DNA of 64,000 bases from Chamaea fasciata (Eukaryota; Chordata; Aves; Passeriformes; Sylviidae): positions 6,386,001-6,450,000 of the forward strand of contig JARCOQ010000002.1 in assembly GCA_029207755.1 (NCBI GenBank), read 5' to 3'. The position numbers were made by a program, and so were the translations under genes. Shown here piece after piece: positions 24,901-35,819 of this stretch (position 1 is the first letter of the stretch; the number at the start of each line of letters is the position of its first letter). Under the pieces are notes generated by a model. It had not been told where the DNA came from, made no database searches, and saw only the letters and a list, made by a program, of their open reading frames with translations.

Positions 24901-27900
24901 CTCAGAAGCCAGGCAGCAGCACTAAAAGCATTCACAAGTTGCTTCCCACACTGAAGTTCCCTACTCAGGCTAAACTGGCATTTTATTGCAGAGGTACAGT
25001 TTTGCCAAGCACTGCAGCTCTGATGTACTCATGTTCCTCTGCCCACACCCTTTTCCATGGCTTAGCTTACTACTGTATGTTCTTTATTACCTAAGCAAAC
25101 TGATATTCAAGAGCTTTATTTTTTCTTTAGGAGGATATTTTTTGAGGATTTTCTCTCTCAAAAGGCTGTCCCTGATTAGCTCAGTGGATGTGGAATAAGA
25201 TTGTTTTGCTCTTTTCTTTAGAAGTTGTTACTGCAAACCCGGATGAAGCAGAAGCACTTGTCAGCTTGGCGCATTGTGTGTATTTTGCAACTAACAGGAA
25301 CAGTGTAGCTTTTTTGTCCTCTTTTGAAAATCCAAGAGACCTTGATTCTGCACATAAAAGCTCTGGCAACAAGCCCACAGATCCCTCTTCTAAGTGTATG
25401 CCAAGAGTTTGAGTTAAAAAATTCAAACAGAAAAGATTTGGGGCAATATGGATAAAAATTCTGTCCTTTCTTTTTACCAACTTTAAAAGTCTTTCCCTTT
25501 ATGATATCATAATCTCTAAAATGTACACAATATTCTTCAAAGCTCTCCTTCACTTTAGCAGCTGCTCTGGATGAAAAAATAAAAGAGCTCTTTGGAAAAG
25601 CCTTCTCTCTTAGCAGAAAAGATCCATGTTTTCCTGCTCTTCCTCAAAGACCATGTGCACGACAGCAATTGTATTTACATTGGGCACTGATCATTACGTT
25701 TTTTTATTTTCTACAGTTAATTCCTGAGGTGGGTGTCAAAGCAGCTGCCATGGCAGGGAGGTGATGTGCCAGTCTCCTGGCACTGTTTCCCTTTGTTTTA
25801 GGAAGAGCAGCGCCTCCAGTGGTGCCCCAGTAACCATCACTCCCAAAATCAGCCATTCCATTCTTACCTTTCTAACACCTGCAATTACCATGCTGAGGTT
25901 TTAATTAAGAGATTGAAAAGCAGCTTCAAATGTGCCCTGTGGGTCTTTTGAAGGATTAAAAAGAGGTGTTACCTGTTTAAAGACAGGAGGGAAAAGGAGT
26001 TGATGTCTTATAGTTGATGTCTGGGCATCTCACAGATAAAATTTACAGGGTGAAAATTCAGCACATTTTCTTCAGAAACATATTATTTGAATTACTGGGG
26101 AAAAAATAGAGTTTTCTATGTATAATTTTCTCATTTAAAAGTCCATGTGTTTGCTCTTGCTTATCACTTTTAAAAATACCTTAATTATACAGGTGGGGTT
26201 GTTTCTTTGCTTTGCTGTGTTCAGATATATAGGCATATGCATACTGAGAATTTCTTCTTGTGAGTAGTGTGTCCCAGATGGATGGCAGAGAGCTGTTCAG
26301 CTACACTGAGGAAAAATAGTGTGTGCAAAACCACATGGAAACACACATTTTTTTTTCCTGTTTTATATAGAGGTGCAGTACTCAATGTTATTAATGGGGT
26401 ATTTTGGTTTAATAGACAATGCTGCTATGTTTTAACACTTCAATATTGTTCAAAAGTAGATCCTGGGAAAAAAAAAATCATTTACTTAAATAGCTTACAT
26501 GGCAGGCAAGTGTATGAGGGTCAATGGAAATCAATACCAAAAGAGGCATTTCTACTACCTGGCTTTTGAAAGAGATGTATAGACAAGGCTGTTAATTGGT
26601 TTTCAATGGAATAAATTTCAGCGGAGTTCATAATTATTCACTTGTATGTATCCTCAGACCACTGTAATTTCCCTTTAACTTCCAAATTCTCCACTTTCTA
26701 TGGAGCATTTATAAATAATAACATGAATTTGCCACTTTCAGGCAGACTGTGCTCTCTAAGACCTCAATTCTCAAGTATCAAATGCCTTTGTGTTTCTTGT
26801 GTCACTTGAAATCCAAGAAATATGTTGCAAACAAATTTAAGAAATAATTTATAATTTCTGTTCTCGAGCTTGAAATATTTTAGCGGTCTTAATTTTCCAG
26901 GCTAGTTTTCAATATTCTGCCTCTGAAGTTGTTGCCTGATTCCTTTTCAAAAAATCCCATGGGAATAAGCCCTGATAGGTGCGTTTGTCTACTTGTATCT
27001 GTTCCTCCCTGATCAAAGTTACTTATAATTAATTTTCTGAAGATTGGTCAACATTTTGCTGTTCAATACAACTCACTAGCTGGATTTGGTAAATGTACTA
27101 CTTGGCAAGGGAATGAAATTCCCATGGAATATGGCACACTCGGATTGTGCTGCAGGGATTATGCCCACTTTGAACACAGTTTGAATTAAGTGGCAGAAGA
27201 GTGTAGAGGGGCTTAAAATGTATCTGCCAACTCCAGGCATTTCAGTTCAACCTCCATTACCCTGACAATCTTGGGCATGCCTCAAATAACCGCAGTGTGG
27301 GATAGCAAGTCCTGTGGCATGGGAGAGATTTTCACTGGGAACAATTCTGTGAAAGCTTTTAGGAAGACAAGCTGGAAACAGCCCTAGATAGAGGCAAAGA
27401 TGAATAAAAACCAATTCAGAAGCCAGAAAAGATATCCTATTTTAGAAGAATGCTTCATATCTCAAACAATGTGGTGTAAAGACCCCATAATTTTGAAAGG
27501 AATAATTTTAGCACATGAACAACCAAGCCCACCCCAGTCTTGGGTACACAGAAGAAGTTTTTGGGTGCTACCATGAATTATACACAACCCACTTAGAAAC
27601 AGGCAAAACTAATATTTTACAATGATCCATGAGGATAATAAAGTAAATAATTATTTAAAATATGATGGCAATATTAACTTAGAACTGTGTTTGTTCAGGT
27701 ATGGAATATTAAGAAAATAGGAATGTGGCATTCAGTCCCACCCCTCTCTGAGTGAGCAGACTTGTTTAGCCCAGCATTCTGTCTCTGCAGTAACTAATCA
27801 AGGTACTTCCAGAGGGACTTTAAGTCATACTTATGTCTTTTGCTAGCACACCCTCCCAATCCAGCAGCACCAGAACTTCCTGCTCTGATCATAATCTGGA

Positions 27901-28075
27901 TGGTCATGTTTAAGAGCCGTTAGTTTGTCTTTCCTTGGTTAATACATCCTAGTGTGGTGCATTTTATTGCATTTTGAATACTGTATGGCCATCGGTTTGA
28001 CACTGCTCTACCCAAAAAAAAAAAAAAGTTTCATTTGTTTTAAAATTATTATCTAAATTTCTAAGCTGGACTCAA
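21920..28075. other. Non-coding AT-rich DNA, no confirmed gene
   Basis: No repeat family is clear apart from a poly(A) run near 23102-23120. One exon-like ORF at 25222-25412 is listed separately as a weak candidate. Confidence 0.55.
25222..25412 (+). other. Weak candidate terminal exon (unconfirmed)
   Basis: A good-looking 3' splice site (TTGTTTTGCTCTTTTCTTTAG) precedes an open frame beginning EVVTANPDEAEALVSLAHCV and closing at a TGA at 25410-25412. An AATAAA-like signal lies about 165 bases further on (AAAAAATAAAAGAG). The peptide of about 62 residues is not low-complexity, but I do not recognise it. Open frames on the opposite strand overlap it, and a frame of this size can easily arise by chance in 60 kb. 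Confidence 0.15.
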
Positions 28076-28079
28076 TTTT

Positions 28080-28690
28080 TATATTGTGAAAAGTATTTCT
28101 TGACTGATCAGTTTCACACCATTTAGGATTTCCTTTTCCTTAATTTCAAGTACCCTTCCAGTTGCCCCTTTATTCACTGCAGACTATCAAGTCTTTTCTC
28201 TTTGCAGAACTTGTTCTGCACCCCCTGCTCACACTTGTCAGCCTTCTATGTTTTTATTACTTGGACCATATGATTTTTTCAGACAGCATAGCCAGAACTG
28301 CATACAGTAATTACAGTGTGGGCACACCAAAGATCTACAAGCAGTTTAATACGTCTCTGTTTATACCCAGACTCCTTTCCCAATAACTCCCAACAATCTG
28401 TTTGCCATCCTGGCTGCTATGGGTAACAGCTAAATCAAATCCAGCATTGTGTACGTTTGTGTTTTTTTATTAGCCATCATATTTATTGATAATGAATTGT
28501 AATTGCTATTTTAACTATCACTCCCTAAATGTATTTGGTCTTCTGGACCCTTCAGTAGTTTTTTTTTTTTAATAATTTTTGACCATGAGGAATAATTCTG
28601 TATCATCTGCATGCTTTGGCATCTTTCTGCTAGTTATTTTCTCAGGCAGATGAATGAAACAGAATAAAGATTATGGGATGAAGTGAATGG
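28080..28690 (-). mobile_element. Ancient CR1/L3-type LINE remnant (~600 bp)
   Basis: Several landmarks of an old amniote CR1/L3 element appear in the correct order: TCACACCATTTAGGATT, a CCAGAACTGCATACAGTAAT block followed by GTGTGGGCACACCAAAGATC, CAATCTGTTTGCCATCCTGG, a GGTAACAGCTAAATC block, and finally AATAATTCTGTATCATCTGC followed by ATGCTTTGGCATC. The LINE runs on the minus strand. It is strongly diverged and interrupted by T-rich insertions. A 74-codon ORF inside it is accidental. Confidence 0.7.
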
Positions 28691-28694
28691 GAGA

Positions 28695-30425
28695 GATAAC
28701 CCCTACAAGGAGAAGGAGATGGCTACTAGACATGAACACTTTTTTCTGAATCAGTCATCTTAAATCACAGCTTGCAAAGCCCATTAGCACATGGCATGTT
28801 CTTGTCTGTGTTTGAGGAGTGTAGTTCTGAGGACTTACTTATCATGGCAGTAGGGGCTTTACAGAATTACATTCTAAACTTCCTTTTCTTTTCAGCTTGA
28901 AAAGGTAGCATAAAAGAAACTGTTACCTACAAAAAAAGAGGCTCAAGCTTGTAGTGAATGATCTTAAAATAGCAGTATATCCTACAGATCACTCAGGACT
29001 GCTGTTTATGTTATGCCACTCCCAGGGATTATTTTGGTTTATGATCATCCTATAAAGGATGTATTGTCCTAGAAAGGTTTGTGATCATACCTAAATGTGG
29101 TCATACCTATGTGAGGCTATTCTGGATAACATATGGTGGTGTATGCTGAAGTACAGCGACAGTAATATTTAAGCTTAATATTTCTGATCCAGGGAAAAAA
29201 ATAACCTGATTGTTTGCTGATGTGTCTATCTTAAGCCTCACCCTGTTGCCTCCTTCTTTTATTTGCTTCTTTAAATGATTTTAAACACACAAGAAGCAGC
29301 AATCCCTGCTGCCTAAGGCTGGTGTGCTTACATAGATTTCAGCAAAATTTAACTCGTTTAATTCTAAGGAAATAACTGTGAAAAGTTTGAGATGGTATCT
29401 CTAGATATTGACAAACATAAATACCAGTATTTCTGTGCTGTGCAAAGGTATAAGGAAGGTGAGCCTGGAATGGACGGATTTTTATTTTCAGGTGGGATAG
29501 ATCATATTTCTTCACGGTATCAATTCCCTTTAAAATAAGTTTGCATTGCTCAAATGGTGACCTTTCCTAGTGAGATCCTTACGGATCCATCCTTAGAGAT
29601 GGTTCTGTTTACTTTTGCAAATGGGGCTTCTCCATTCAGTTATTATTTTAGGAACTCAATATCTTTCCAGGAATTTCATCTCTCCCAGAGATGTGTGGTT
29701 GTGCTCCTTCAGGGTGCATGGTAAGAAGCGACAGCCTCACTTCTTCAGATAGTTCTGCACGAGAGCGTAGGAATAGGAATACTGGCTCAGATCCAAGCTC
29801 CTTCTCTTCTGGCAATAGCCTATGTAAAATGCTTTTAAGGAAGATTATAATAACCTAACAGATGGCTTGTGTAGGATAATCTGACACTGATCGCTTATAC
29901 TTAAAGGTTGTTTTAAACCCAGAAGTGTAATTTATTTCCACATTTTTATTATGAATATTTATCATAACAAAATATTTTCTGTAGAGATGTCTCTGAATCT
30001 TGTATTCATGATGTCAGCAGTAATCAGCTCTTCAGCCAGATAATACCTCTTTATTAAAAAAATTTTTTTTATTGCTTTTTTTATTCTCATGCTACCATGT
30101 GAGAAACTTTATGTGTCATCATTATTTCATACACGACTACTGTGACAGCTGTTACTCCTCTTTCCCCAGCAGTAAACAATCTCACACCTTTTCAATCCTG
30201 ACATGTCTTCCAGATTCATGATCGTTTTTATCATTTTTCTCCAAGTTCACAACCTATCCCTAAATACCTGATTTCAAGAGTTTCCAGATGAACTTTAATT
30301 CCTGCTGGTAAATATAAAATTGCTATTCTGTCCTCCATATTCACATCTTCTATCTATCCCAGGCACACCTTTAAGAAATATTAAATGAAGCTGACTGAGA
30401 GTGGAAAAGAATGGCTGTTGGGAAT
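28695..30425. other. Non-coding DNA, no gene seen
   Basis: AT-rich, without recognisable repeats or coding content. Confidence 0.55.
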
Positions 30426-30429
30426 GAGG

Positions 30430-30560
30430 AGGCCTAAATTTGATTACTTCTTGTTGATCAAATCATAAACTCTCCTATACTCCTACCTGCAAAATATGGA
30501 TAATAGCAGTTTCTTGCTCACAGAGTGGAATACAGGCACAAGAACTCACATGATATAAAT
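30430..30560 (-). mobile_element. MIR-like SINE remnant
   Basis: A block reading AAATCATAAACTCTCCTATA, then CTACCTGCAAAATATGGATA, then ATAGCAGTTTCTTGCTCACA, corresponds in order to reversed MIR landmarks ('aaatcacttaacctctctg', 'atctgtaaaatggggata', 'atagtacctacctcacag'). Confidence 0.55.
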
Positions 30561-30934
30561 ACTCCAGGAAATGTTCTCAAATATATATAATGCTACATAA
30601 ATGCAGGTTATCTGTATTCAGCCAGCCCAGTGGCTTGAATCTAATTGTATCCTGAGAAAATGTATAATTTAATAGATTTTGACATGAAAAATTTCCAAGT
30701 ATGTGACTATGTTCCCTTCATTATAGGCATATAAAAAAACCCCCTTTGAAGTTAAAGTAGGAGAAAAAATAATTCTACCTGACAAGAATAGCTGGAGCAC
30801 TAAGATTATGGTTTATAGATTAGCTACACAATGAAATACAAAACTGGCCTCTTTCTCACCCCATAGGAGCTTCTTCAAAAGGAAGTCATAGATAAAGAAG
30901 TTATAAACAGGAGCTTTTGGTAAAAAGAATAAAA

Positions 30935-31165
30935 AAAACAAACCCCAAAACCTTTATTCATTGGTAATGTCCACACTTTCTCTTAAGGGTGTCTCTGGGC
31001 CACACAGTGCTGCTGGTGCTGGAATTGCCACTGAGTATCTGTTACTTGGTTATTTTTTGAGCGGCTCATAGTCCATGATCTCCTCATCCTTGCTGAAACA
31101 CGGGTTTAAGGCAAAATGCATGAAGACAAGTAGGCCATAGCTTAGCCAAGATGCCATGGTTTTCC
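30935..31165 (-). other. Weak candidate 3' exon or micropeptide ORF (unconfirmed)
   Basis: On the minus strand a plausible acceptor (GTGCGTTTGCAG) is followed 8 bases later by ACCATGG, a strong initiation context. That ATG (31157) opens a 35-codon frame: MASWLSYGLLVFMHFALNPC, then an acidic/basic tail ending EPLKK, stop at 31050-31052. The first half would form a membrane-spanning helix. An AATAAA polyadenylation hexamer lies about 92 bases past the stop (30953-30958 on the complement). The frame also extends upstream to an ATG at 31256. I do not recognise the peptide. It could be a terminal exon, a micropeptide or chance. Confidence 0.2.
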
Positions 31166-31419
31166 CTGCAAACGCACAGCATCCCGGTGGTTCCTCTGCT
31201 GCAATCATAACTGACACATCATGTCTCACATAATTAGTTTTGTTTTGATCAGACAATACCAGTTTTATTATAGTTCCTATTTGTTACTTAGAAAAAGAGA
31301 GGCTTTTTTTTGTTAGGATGGTGTTTTTTGAGTTTTTTTCCCCGTGGATTGCCAGATTAGCTTTTATAATTTATCCTTTCTTTAACATGGGATTCTAGTC
31401 GTCATCCTCTGTCTTAGTC

Positions 31420-31450
31420 AGTTCACTTAGGTGAACTTAGTCTTAGGTCA
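31420..31450. promoter_or_regulatory. Cluster of nuclear-receptor-like half-sites
   Basis: AGTTCA (31420-31425) and TGAACT (31432-31437) form a perfect inverted repeat with a 6-base spacer. A consensus AGGTCA half-site follows at 31445-31450. The surroundings also repeat the short word CTTAG several times, so simple duplication could have made the pattern. No gene is close by. Confidence 0.25.
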
Positions 31451-33293
31451 CTTAGTTCTGTAGGCTTAACTTACTCTGGTTCTTCATCACCAGAAATGTC
31501 ACTACAACTTTTCCAAGCAGTTATTTTCTTAAGCTCTAGAAGGGATTCATTTTCTCCTACCTGTGCATGGGTGCTCACTTCATCTTCAGATGTATTTCCA
31601 AACCTCAGCAACACTTCTTCAGGCTTGAGTTAGTCAAATCTGAAAAGCTGTTGGTCTTGGCTTGTAGGGAGTTTGTGCATCACTTTTATGCAGATGTAAC
31701 TTGTTTTTTCCAAAAATGTAAGCCAAGTTTTCACAATGACACTGTTTTTATTTCGTCAGTACTTTTCATTGGTTCTTCCCATTGCAGAAGCTGAATCTTA
31801 AATTTACACTTGGACAAAGTTGGCCAGACTGCAGCAATAAAAGGCACTTCTGGCTGGATCTTGGCAACAGGGTGACTTAGTCTGTAGAAAGTGAAAATAG
31901 AAGTTTGGGGAAGTCTCTGTGATGTCCATGAATTCTCCTTAGCTTTGTGATCAGGTGGTTTAGAGTTATGCCTTTTCTTTTCCCTATCAAGCCATCACAA
32001 GTGCTCCGAAACTAAATTTAATGATTTTTTTTTTTTAAAATAATGGGCATGGTTATCAATAAAAATGAATTCTGTGAGGTGGCCTTGAGCACTTCAAAAC
32101 CACAAAGCTTCTGCCAGTCAAAGGTAAGACTAAAAGGCCAATGCTTGAAAGTTGCAAGCAGCTGAAAAAAAAGAGTGTTTACCTTAGAATTACTTATCCA
32201 GGCTTAACTATAGCTTGCATTGTATGACTCAGCTATAATTCTATTAGCAATAAGACACTGCAGGGAGTGTATTTCCAAGCAATTATTATACTTGGGTGAT
32301 TAAAGTAATTCTAGATATGACCTTGTCCCATATAACACCGCCAGAGGCATGTTGTAATCTTGCAGAAGTGTATTGCTTGTCTCATCTCATTGCTTAATTA
32401 CGAAATGTACACAGTAAATATTCTGGAGATAGGAAATGGAACCAATGCTATAAAACCCTCAGGTATTACATTATAAAATAAAATGTAATGAAGGACTTCT
32501 TTTTTTGCCAATCGTCTTCAATTTTATAACAAAATAAGCAAGTAATCAATTTCAATCATAGATCAACTTATTCTGAAGTCACACAAGATAGAAAGATCAT
32601 TATATCACATAAAAGTTCACTTTTTCTCTTTTTTTTACTACTTTCTTCCTGTGTTAGTAGAAGCTTTTCATGTTAATGTAAAGCAGTTCAATCAATAACC
32701 TATGGTCTTCCTGAAAGATTTTTTTTTTCTCCATATAGCAAGGCTTAAATCTGATTCAGAACAGGTACATGAAATTCACCTCTATTTTCTGTTAGTTTTT
32801 TTCAGAACTGAGATGCAAACTCATTGTCTCAAAGGGAAAAAAAAAAAGGTTTACGTAGTCATAGGTATGATAGCCTTGCTGCTGGTTTTCTTCATTCTGA
32901 GGATAAGATTATTATCAGAATTTACTCCTGGAGAAGAAAGAAAGAAAAAGCAATGAATTCTGAAGGAAACACATAAACTGGTAATCACTGTTGGAGGATA
33001 TCTGTATGCAAGAAATTTCAATTATGACATAATAAAATCTATAGTTATAGAAGTACTTCTTGGGCCAGGTCAGAAGATGATGGGATTAAACAGAGCCACC
33101 ATGAGTTAGTTCAGATCAATATATTGTGAGTTTATTTAGCAGTATAAACATATATTTTGCCACCTTTTTTTTTTTTCAATGTTGCACTTCACATGATTTT
33201 AAGTCTTTACTTCTATTTGCTTAAAAATCATGAAATAAAGCAAGAATTTGCCCACACAAAACTTAAGACATTAATAATTGACATAGAGAACAT

Positions 33294-33386
33294 TTTCTAG
33301 GGATTAATAACCAGCTGGGAGAGCTGATGGCCTGAGGCAAAGCCAAGGGCCATTACCCCCTGGCTGGTTATTAAATCCCCAGGAAA
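33294..33386. repeat. Long imperfect hairpin / inverted repeat
   Basis: The left arm (33294-33332) and right arm (348-386 of the same kilobase, i.e. 33348-33386) fold on each other around a loop of about 15 bases. Uninterrupted pairing covers 33304-33315 with 33363-33374 (12 bp, TTAATAACCAGC against GCTGGTTATTAA). It continues outward through GGGA/TCCC after a one-base bulge. ATGGCC/GGCCAT closes the loop, with a G-rich/C-rich internal region in between. The whole is about 93 nt, the size of a microRNA precursor or a tiny palindromic transposon. Confidence 0.85.
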
Positions 33387-33436
33387 TTCCCAACGCTAAG
33401 GTCACGATTGCTATTACAATCCTTTTTTCTAAAGTT

Positions 33437-33466
33437 AAAAAAAAAAAATAAAATAAAATAAAAAAG
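33437..33466. repeat. (AAAAT)n microsatellite
   Basis: An A-run of 11 leads into four AAAAT units. Confidence 0.9.
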
Positions 33467-35237
33467 CGCCTTGCTTCACTTTATTTCATCATTTTTAATA
33501 ATTTATTTTAAAATAATGCATGTAATATAGATACAACGACACAGGTGTTTGGACATTTCTAGGGACCTATAATCCCTCAGTACCAACAGAAAGCCTCCTA
33601 TTTTTTTTGCTGTGGATCAGGCCCTGTGTACAGTCAGCAATCAAAATGCTCTTTAGGTATCTTGTACATTGTCAAGGTTAATTCAAACTAAGAAACAGAA
33701 CCCTTCCATTTTAAGTTAGTTATGAAGAAAAATATCAAAAGTGGCAAACGCCACTATTGGTTGGGAAATGAGTAGATAAACAAGAAGCATTAAATTGTAT
33801 AATTTATTTTGTAAAATGATAGGCAGAGTTGCATTCAGATGTCTCTTCAGGCCATTGCTGTACCATGTGTAGAAAATGACAATTTTAATTGTGACTGGAT
33901 GTGCTCTACAATACAGCTCACAGCAACCAAGTGTATGATCGTCAGAAAGAAAATGCAATCAGTGCCCTCTATGCAAATGCTATTAGGAAAATCAGCTACT
34001 TGGTAAAACAAGTCTGGCATCAGAGAAGGGAGGGCAAAGCAGTCATATTTTACTGTCAATAGGAGTGATGAAACCATGTAGATTAGATTAGAACAAACCT
34101 AATTGGAGATATGGGTGGTTTGCAGTACAGTAGGGGGAACTGGCGTTAATTTGTGTCACGCTACGCCATGTCACTGCCACTTGAAATTCCATTGGGCAAT
34201 ATTAATTCAAACAGAGGTCTAGGCTGCTAATAAATGAGGTAAATTGAGTCAATTGCTAATTTCATGCTTTTCTGATTTTTGGTTTGGATAGATAATATCC
34301 ATAATGTAATGCACTGTCCTCTAGAGATCTTTGCCACTTATGAAGAACATGTGTTCATAGAATTATTTATACTATTCCTGTTGATAAACATTGCTCCTGA
34401 ACCCAGAGCAACAGGACAAAGGGCAGGAAGGGAGCCAGGTTTTGTCTGGCTTTTCCTCTTGATTGAACTATTTCATTAGCTGTGATATGACTTTCTTGCC
34501 TCCAGGCAGATTTTCACTTTTTCCTTGTCATTTGCTTCCTTATCAGTGGCACAACAAAGTCTTCGTTCATGTGCCTGCATTGACATTTCCCTATCCATTT
34601 CTTATCACTGCTTTAAGCAGTTGGGAAGGATATTTTGTACAAGTTAAGGCAGAGGGGAGCAGCTTTTACACCCCTCTCTTGCAGAAGAGACCCCAAAGCT
34701 CATCTTGAATCCCACCGTCAAGTGTAAATTTTCTTGATTGCTCCCATTTTTCCTAAGACAGAGCTTTTAATAACACACCGCCTCTCCTGCTAGGCTCTTG
34801 CTCCACTCCTACTTGTGGCTGATAAGGCAGGAGCTCTGCAATCAGCTCCAGCAGCTCACCTCCTGCACCGCTCAGGGAGTGCTCTCTGATCCACTGGCTC
34901 ACTGTCAAGTCTTGGATGCTGTCCCAGAAAACTGACTTCTAACAGAATTGCTCCTACTCTATCAGCATAATGTAAAACTTAATACCTCTGTTTGAGAAAG
35001 ACAAAGCAGAATAAACATGATGGACGGGGTTTGATCTATCTTGCAGAATTATTTGTCTGCTCTGCTATATTTTCTTACTGCAATAGCATATTATTTATTG
35101 TTGCTAACTGAACTCACCGCCTCTTAGTTCAAGATGTGTATCACCTACAGTCATTTCCTTCTCTTTCTCATAAACCTATGCCAGTCACTTTGTTGAAATA
35201 AATGACAAGGACATAAAGAAACACTACCCCATTCCTC

Positions 35238-35261
35238 AAAAACAAACAAACAAACAAACAT
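35238..35261. repeat. (AAAC)n microsatellite
   Basis: About five AAAC tetramers within an A/C-rich stretch. Confidence 0.9.
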
Positions 35262-35689
35262 AACCCCCAAAACCCCACTCTAACATAAACTACTTAATTT
35301 GGAAAGTTACTGCTTCAGAAAATATTTATACCAAGATAATCATCCTTCTTGCTTCTGTGAAGCAAGCTCAGCATTTCTCCTTTCCCATTTCTAAGTATTA
35401 ATTTTTAAATACAATTTTACATGTCTGACTTTGCTTATTTTTACATCTTCCTCTGTGGGAAATGTTGTACTCTCATTTTAGTCTATAGAGAAGTCCATTG
35501 TTTTTTAAAATCTTTGATGTTTTAAGGAGAGAATTAATTGTGAGAGGTAGTAAGAATAAATTAGATAGAAGAAGCCTTCTATAAACACACAAATATTGTG
35601 ATCACGCTGGTAGAAAAGGAAGTGCAGAAAAGTGCAGAGGCAGCTAAATGACATAAAATGATCTGATGCCAAATGATCTGGAGCCACAG

Positions 35690-35815
35690 TCCCATCTTTC
35701 ATGGTTCAGTACAGGTCATTGGGTGAATTTTATTTTTCACACTAACCTTTGTCTGTATTTGTAAAATGAGTATTCATGACTACATCTTGAGGAGAGGTTT
35801 GAGTCCCTACATCTT
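35690..35815 (-). mobile_element. MIR-like SINE remnant
   Basis: Reversed MIR landmarks in order: GGTCATTGGGTGAATTTTAT, a CTAACCTTTGTCTG block, TATTTGTAAAATGAGTATTC, then ATGACTACATCTTGAGGAG. The TGTAAAATGAG core is well kept and the flanks are decayed. Confidence 0.5.
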
Positions 35816-35819
35816 ATGG

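Larger units (their letters stand above)
30570..35685. other. Non-coding AT-rich DNA
   Basis: Apart from the separately listed candidate ORF (31.1 kb), hormone-response-like half-site cluster (31.4 kb) and hairpin (33.3 kb), there are only small simple repeats: (AAAAT)n at 33437-33466 and (AAAC)n at 35238-35261. Confidence 0.55.
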
